A stretch of DNA of 64,000 nt from assembly GCF_026625605.1 (NCBI RefSeq), contig NZ_CP113054.1, positions 1,736,001 through 1,800,000 on the forward strand, in the 5' to 3' direction. The DNA comes from Luteolibacter sp. SL250 (lineage in GTDB: Bacteria; Verrucomicrobiota; Verrucomicrobiia; Verrucomicrobiales; Akkermansiaceae). Shown here in pieces: positions 60,013-64,000 of the stretch (its first letter is position 1; every line of letters begins with the position of its first letter). Under the pieces are notes generated by a model. It had not been told where the DNA came from. It did no database searches and saw only the letters and a program-made list of their open reading frames with translations. Position numbers and translations under genes: made by a program.

Positions 60013-60117
60013 GTAGCGAAGGTCGTGAGACCTTCGACTGAGGGGACGTCCGCTGACAGATCCGCTCCGGTTTCTGATGGACTTCCCCACAGCCGAATCT
60101 CTCACGAGATTCGCTAC
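60013..60117. repeat. REP-like element family C, simple copy
   Basis: The left end is GTAG then a perfect hairpin CGAAGGTC-GTGA-GACCTTCG; the right end is the inverse, a hairpin CGAATCT-CTCACG-AGATTCG followed by CTAC. Loops are complementary (GTGAG/CTCAC). The interior of about 50 bases differs from the copy at 42904-43114. Confidence 0.9.
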
Positions 60118-60166
60118 TCCCCGCAGCCGGTTTGACACGCACGGGATCATGCGCATCTTCTAACAG

Positions 60167-60760
60167 ATGGAAAAGCGTCCGGAAAATCTGGAGGAACTGC
60201 TCGGTGAGATCCACCGCTGCGCGGAGAAAGCGGACAAGGTGAAGGTGGACGACATTATGGATGCGGTGGGCGGACGTTCATTCGGTCCGCTGCTGTTGCT
60301 GGCGGGTGTCTTCGTTTCCGCGCCCGGCATCGCGGACATCCCTGGCGTGCCGACAGTCATCGGCCTCTTCGTCCTCACCATCTCTGTCCAGCTCATCTGT
60401 GGCAACGACCACTTCTGGCTGCCGGGCTGGTTGCTCGACCGGAAGATCAAGTCGAAGATCATCCTGAAAATGACGGGGAGCAAGTGGGTGAAGAAGCCCG
60501 CCGCCTTCATCGACCGTTTGCTGAAGGAACGCCTGCGATTCCTGACCGGACGTCCCGCGATGATCGGGATTGCGACGGTGACGGCGGTCACCATGCTGGT
60601 GATGCCGCTCACGGAGGTGGTGCCCCTCAGCGCGAACGTGGTGGGTGCGGGTGCCATCGCCTTCGGCCTTTCTCTTATCGCAAAGGACGGTGCCATGGCG
60701 CTGGCAGGCTTCCTCATCTCCGCCGCGGCCGTCACGCTGGCAGTCGCGGGTGTGGTGTGA
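60167..60760 (+). CDS. ExoD family membrane protein
   Basis: A 197-residue ExoD-like protein with several membrane helices (GPLLLLAGVFVSAPG, GVPTVIGLFVLTISVQLI, IATVTAVTMLVMPLTEVVP, AIAFGLSLIAKDGAMAL). The N-terminal SLGELL-like region and GRPAMIGI/PLTEVVPLSANVVG phrases follow the family pattern. ExoD was found in rhizobial exopolysaccharide synthesis; its biochemical role is unclear. It follows the repeat element after the AsmA-like gene. Confidence 0.85.
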   Translation: MEKRPENLEELLGEIHRCAEKADKVKVDDIMDAVGGRSFGPLLLLAGVFVSAPGIADIPGVPTVIGLFVLTISVQLICGNDHFWLPGWLLDRKIKSKIILKMTGSKWVKKPAAFIDRLLKERLRFLTGRPAMIGIATVTAVTMLVMPLTEVVPLSANVVGAGAIAFGLSLIAKDGAMALAGFLISAAAVTLAVAGVV

Positions 60761-60778
60761 GGCCGGAATCCGGCACCA

Positions 60779-61222
60779 TCACTTGATCCGCTCCCAGGAG
60801 TCCACCCGGTCACCCGCGAAGGTCACGCTCGCCCTGGTGTAGGGGACATAGACGACCTCCGGTCCCACCATGAAGCGGTAGCCATACGGACGGTAATAGC
60901 CACCGTCACCCCAGTAGTCATAGAATCCGTATCCCCCGTGGAAATTGTGGACGAACACCGGACGGCTGCCCGCGTAGTCCCAGCGTTCCGTGCTGCGGCG
61001 TCCTTCCTGTCCCTCGTATCTGCTCGCCGGGGTCCCCCAGGCCAGCAGCACCCCATCCTTGGGCATGCCGCGGTCGATTCTCCCTTCCTCCACCAGCGCC
61101 TTGTGCTTCGCGCTCAGACGCGCGTATTTCTCCGGATGGGCGGAGATGCGGGTCTGGGGGGTGGAAGGGGCGCAGGCTCCGATGAGCAGGCACACTGTCA
61201 GGAGGCTGAAAATCGTCTTCAT
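60779..61222 (-). CDS. hypothetical lipoprotein with SmpA/OmlA-like segment
   Basis: A 147-residue lipoprotein. The signal FSLLTVCLLIGAC ends in lipobox IGAC. The mature part has KALVEEGRIDRGMPKDGVLLAWGTPA, like the SmpA/BamE-type fold in which an RxGM-type turn precedes the GxP, and a Gly/Tyr-rich C-terminal half (GGYGFYDYWGDGGYYRPYG). An envelope role is likely. It is divergent from the PCD gene. Confidence 0.74.
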   Translation of the reverse strand: MKTIFSLLTVCLLIGACAPSTPQTRISAHPEKYARLSAKHKALVEEGRIDRGMPKDGVLLAWGTPASRYEGQEGRRSTERWDYAGSRPVFVHNFHGGYGFYDYWGDGGYYRPYGYRFMVGPEVVYVPYTRASVTFAGDRVDSWERIK

Positions 61223-61356
61223 GATCCTGGAACCTAGGCTTCCCCGTGGCTGATTGCAACATGCCGCAAGGATTTTGCAAAAGTTTGGAAACACAGCTTG
61301 CCAACCCTGAATGTCACGCCGCAATCTGCCCGCGAACTTTCCCTCAACACAACCGC

Positions 61357-61641
61357 ATGTCCGACCTGCTCGAAGACGAAGACCTCACCGCCGCACTCAA
61401 AAAATGCCCGGAGTGGGAGTATGAGAAAAAATCCATCACCCGTACCGTCGAATTCGAGGAATTCATGGATGCGATCGATTTCGTCAACGATCTCGCCGAG
61501 ATCGCTGAAGAAGCCCAGCATCACCCGGACATCACCATCCGCCACACGAAGGTGACGCTGAAACTCACCACCCATGATGCGGGCGGCGTGACCGAGCTGG
61601 ACGTGGAGCTGGCCCAGCGGGTGGACAACCTGGTGGACTGA
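61357..61641 (+). CDS. phhB: 4a-hydroxytetrahydrobiopterin dehydratase
   Basis: A 94-residue pterin-4a-carbinolamine dehydratase. The conserved EEAQHHPDI with the His-His-Pro active-site segment and the flanking FMDAIDFVNDLAEIAE helix are clear. The enzyme dehydrates 4a-hydroxy-tetrahydrobiopterin formed by aromatic amino acid hydroxylases, but in bacteria without such hydroxylases it may serve molybdopterin metabolism. None is in the window. Start at MSDLLEDED. Confidence 0.93.
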   Translation: MSDLLEDEDLTAALKKCPEWEYEKKSITRTVEFEEFMDAIDFVNDLAEIAEEAQHHPDITIRHTKVTLKLTTHDAGGVTELDVELAQRVDNLVD

Positions 61642-61793
61642 TCCTTTCCCCGAAGAGGCTCCTCCAAGAGCTGGAAAAAGGGGAAGCCTGAGAGTCTGAA
61701 AAATGCACCAGCCGGATCTGACGGGATGACCGTCCGCTCCGGCTGTTCCGTGTGCGGGGGGCACCGCCGGTCAGCGGCGGCCCGGCCGCCGAA

Positions 61794-61849
61794 AGGAAGA
61801 CAATCCTCCGGATTGTCATTTTGGAGGTAATCCGGAGGATTGCCTTCCT
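61794..61849. repeat. inverted repeat, possible bidirectional terminator
   Basis: Arms at 61794-61814 and 61829-61849 are inverted with one mismatch (AGGAAGACAATCCTCC and its reverse). Inner halves CAATCCTCCGGATTG also form a short hairpin. It lies between the convergent phhB and VC0807-type genes; no T run follows. Confidence 0.8.
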
Positions 61850-61854
61850 GTCCT

Positions 61855-62625
61855 TCACCTCGGCAGCATCAGCTCGTCATCTCCCAGGCCGGTCAGTTCG
61901 CGCAGCCCCTTCAGCAGATACCGCAGCGTGAAAAACAGGAACGCCAGGATCGGCACGCCGATCACCACGAAGCCCCAGAACGTCAGACGACCGACGATCT
62001 CGTTGTAGCTTTCGAGGGCGTTCGCCGCCGTGTGGTCGAACCTGCGGAAGAACCACAGCGCCAGTCCCACGTTCATCAGCGAGCTGACGAAGAACGAGAA
62101 GGCGAACATCCGCGTCGCGTTGCGCAGCAGTTGGAGATACGGCGCGTCCTTGCCCAGGTCAGCGATGATCTTACGGATCTTCGGGATGTCGAAGATGCTG
62201 TCATTGTAGAGGAATACGTTCAGCAGCGGCGTCGCCGTCCGTGCGGATGCCAGCACCGCCACGCCCAGCATCAGCGGGATGGAGCCTTCCTTCAGGCCGA
62301 ACAGCAGTCCGGCGTTCTCCTTCACCGTGCCGTCCTTGTTCCACAGATACAGCGTCAGGCCGCCCGTCAGCAGCACGGAGAAAAGCCCGATGGCGGAGAA
62401 CAAGTTGAACTTCCGCGTCTGGATGAACGACCAGATCCCGTAGAAGAAGGGCAGCGCCAGCGCGATGATCATCGCGTAAAGCGGGCCGATGTGCCATGGC
62501 CTCACTTCCTTGCCCAGCTTCTGCTGGATCTCCGGATCCTTGCTCAGGTAGCTGAGCACCAGCACCGGGATGATGACATTGATGAGGATGTTCGCGAGCG
62601 GGTTGTCTTTCGGCTTCTGGGACAC
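61855..62625 (-). CDS. VC0807-type membrane protein
   Basis: A 256-residue integral membrane protein with about six helices, such as ILINVIIPVLVLSYLS, YAMIIALALPFFYGIWSF and IGLFSVLLTGGLTLYLW. The blocks NVIIPVLVLSYLSKD, RKFNLFSAIGLFSVLLTGG and GSIPLMLGVAVLAS match the VC0807 family, whose function is unknown. The GTG at 62625 (MSQKPKD) is the likely start. It is downstream of fba but separated by a terminator. Confidence 0.83.
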   Translation of the reverse strand: MSQKPKDNPLANILINVIIPVLVLSYLSKDPEIQQKLGKEVRPWHIGPLYAMIIALALPFFYGIWSFIQTRKFNLFSAIGLFSVLLTGGLTLYLWNKDGTVKENAGLLFGLKEGSIPLMLGVAVLASARTATPLLNVFLYNDSIFDIPKIRKIIADLGKDAPYLQLLRNATRMFAFSFFVSSLMNVGLALWFFRRFDHTAANALESYNEIVGRLTFWGFVVIGVPILAFLFFTLRYLLKGLRELTGLGDDELMLPR

Positions 62626-62663
62626 GCCGGGGAGGAAAGCAGGGATGGTGGATTCCGGAAACG

Positions 62664-62696
62664 AAAAAGCGGAGCCCCATGGGGACTCCGCTTTTT
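62664..62696. terminator. terminator between fba and VC0807-type gene
   Basis: An 11-bp stem AAAAAGCGGAG / CTCCGCTTTTT with a GC-rich loop, 43 bases past the fba stop. On the minus strand the stem ends in a T run. A single family B arm follows at 62713-62733. Confidence 0.9.
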
Positions 62697-62712
62697 GGAA
62701 ATGGATGAAGAT

Positions 62713-62733
62713 GCGGACTGAAGTCCGCGCTCC
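62713..62733 (-). repeat. solo REP-like arm, family B
   Basis: On the minus strand this reads GGAGCGCGGACTTCAGTCCGC, identical to the first 21 bases of the left arm at 15164. It is a single, unpaired arm between the terminator and the fba stop. Confidence 0.85.
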
Positions 62734-62739
62734 ATGGGA

Positions 62740-63771
<1,032 letters not shown>

Positions 63772-64000
63772 GACGGCGGAGTGCGTAACCAAGGGGAGGC
63801 CTTCCGACAAGCGGGAATTCCCGTCGGGAAAACGGCCGGCGGTGGGTGGACGTGGGGCATCCGACAACCATCCGCCCCACCTCCATGGCACCGGGGCAGG
63901 ATGCCAGCGGGGCTTCCGTACTTGCCATGCACTGGGAATCCGGGTTTTGTCCCACCCGATGCCGACCGCTTCTCCCGATGCCATCGTCTGCAAGCCCACG

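Overview
The window is a gene-dense, GC-rich bacterial chromosome segment, complete for nearly every gene it contains. Gene content and style suggest the Verrucomicrobia (possibly Verrucomicrobiaceae, a Luteolibacter- or Haloferula-like organism). The reasons are an Arg-bearing EF-P, paired PilT-like ATPases, an AbfB-type sugar-binding protein, a VC0807-type membrane protein, many secreted or lipoprotein hypotheticals, and almost no Shine-Dalgarno sequences. The taxonomic call is an inference from content, not from a marker gene. No tRNA, rRNA, prophage, insertion sequence or CRISPR array was recognised.

Layout. 0-5 kb: an alpha/beta hydrolase and a HIT protein run leftward; a tight three-gene operon (secreted protein, beta-hydroxyacid dehydrogenase family, YgfZ) runs rightward; then a LysM protein. 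5-12 kb: EF-P, an aldo/keto reductase and an M48 membrane protease on the minus strand, a PBP2-type transpeptidase on the plus strand, and a LuxR-type regulator convergent with it. 12-20 kb: short plus genes (SDR, GNAT, DUF2071), then a minus block with NadC, BirA, YjbQ, an alcohol dehydrogenase and an AEC transporter. 20-30 kb: a release-factor-like protein, a TonB receptor with a CxLCC-motif partner, QueH, then a minus cluster of YqjD/YqjE-like membrane proteins followed by two PilT-type ATPases. 30-41 kb: AsmA-like protein with RadC, then hisS, aspS and lnt, and purN. 41-51 kb: a solitary sdhB, a lipoprotein MsrB, a heterodimeric ABC exporter, an NlpC/P60 lipoprotein, NUDIX and 5'-nucleotidase genes. 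51-64 kb: a solitary OppD-type ATPase, a dehydrogenase pair (zinc ADH plus SDR), a YejK-like nucleoid protein, a NYN/OST-HTH-like protein next to an ADP-ribosylglycohydrolase, a second AsmA-like protein, ExoD, PCD and class II fructose-bisphosphate aldolase.

The most unusual structure is between the genes. At least three unrelated-looking families of short inverted-repeat elements sit in intergenic gaps. Several ends begin with GTAG or GGAG followed at once by a hairpin, and most occur as inverted pairs, the architecture of REP/BIME elements. In one family the hairpin stems covary while the loop is conserved, and the element ends supply the stop codons of the flanking genes. No REP-associated (RAYT) transposase is in the window, so any mobilising enzyme would act in trans. 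Other points of interest are a terminator placed directly in front of the ABC exporter, a large structured element between purN and sdhB, a probable leaderless promoter, and a widespread non-SD start context.
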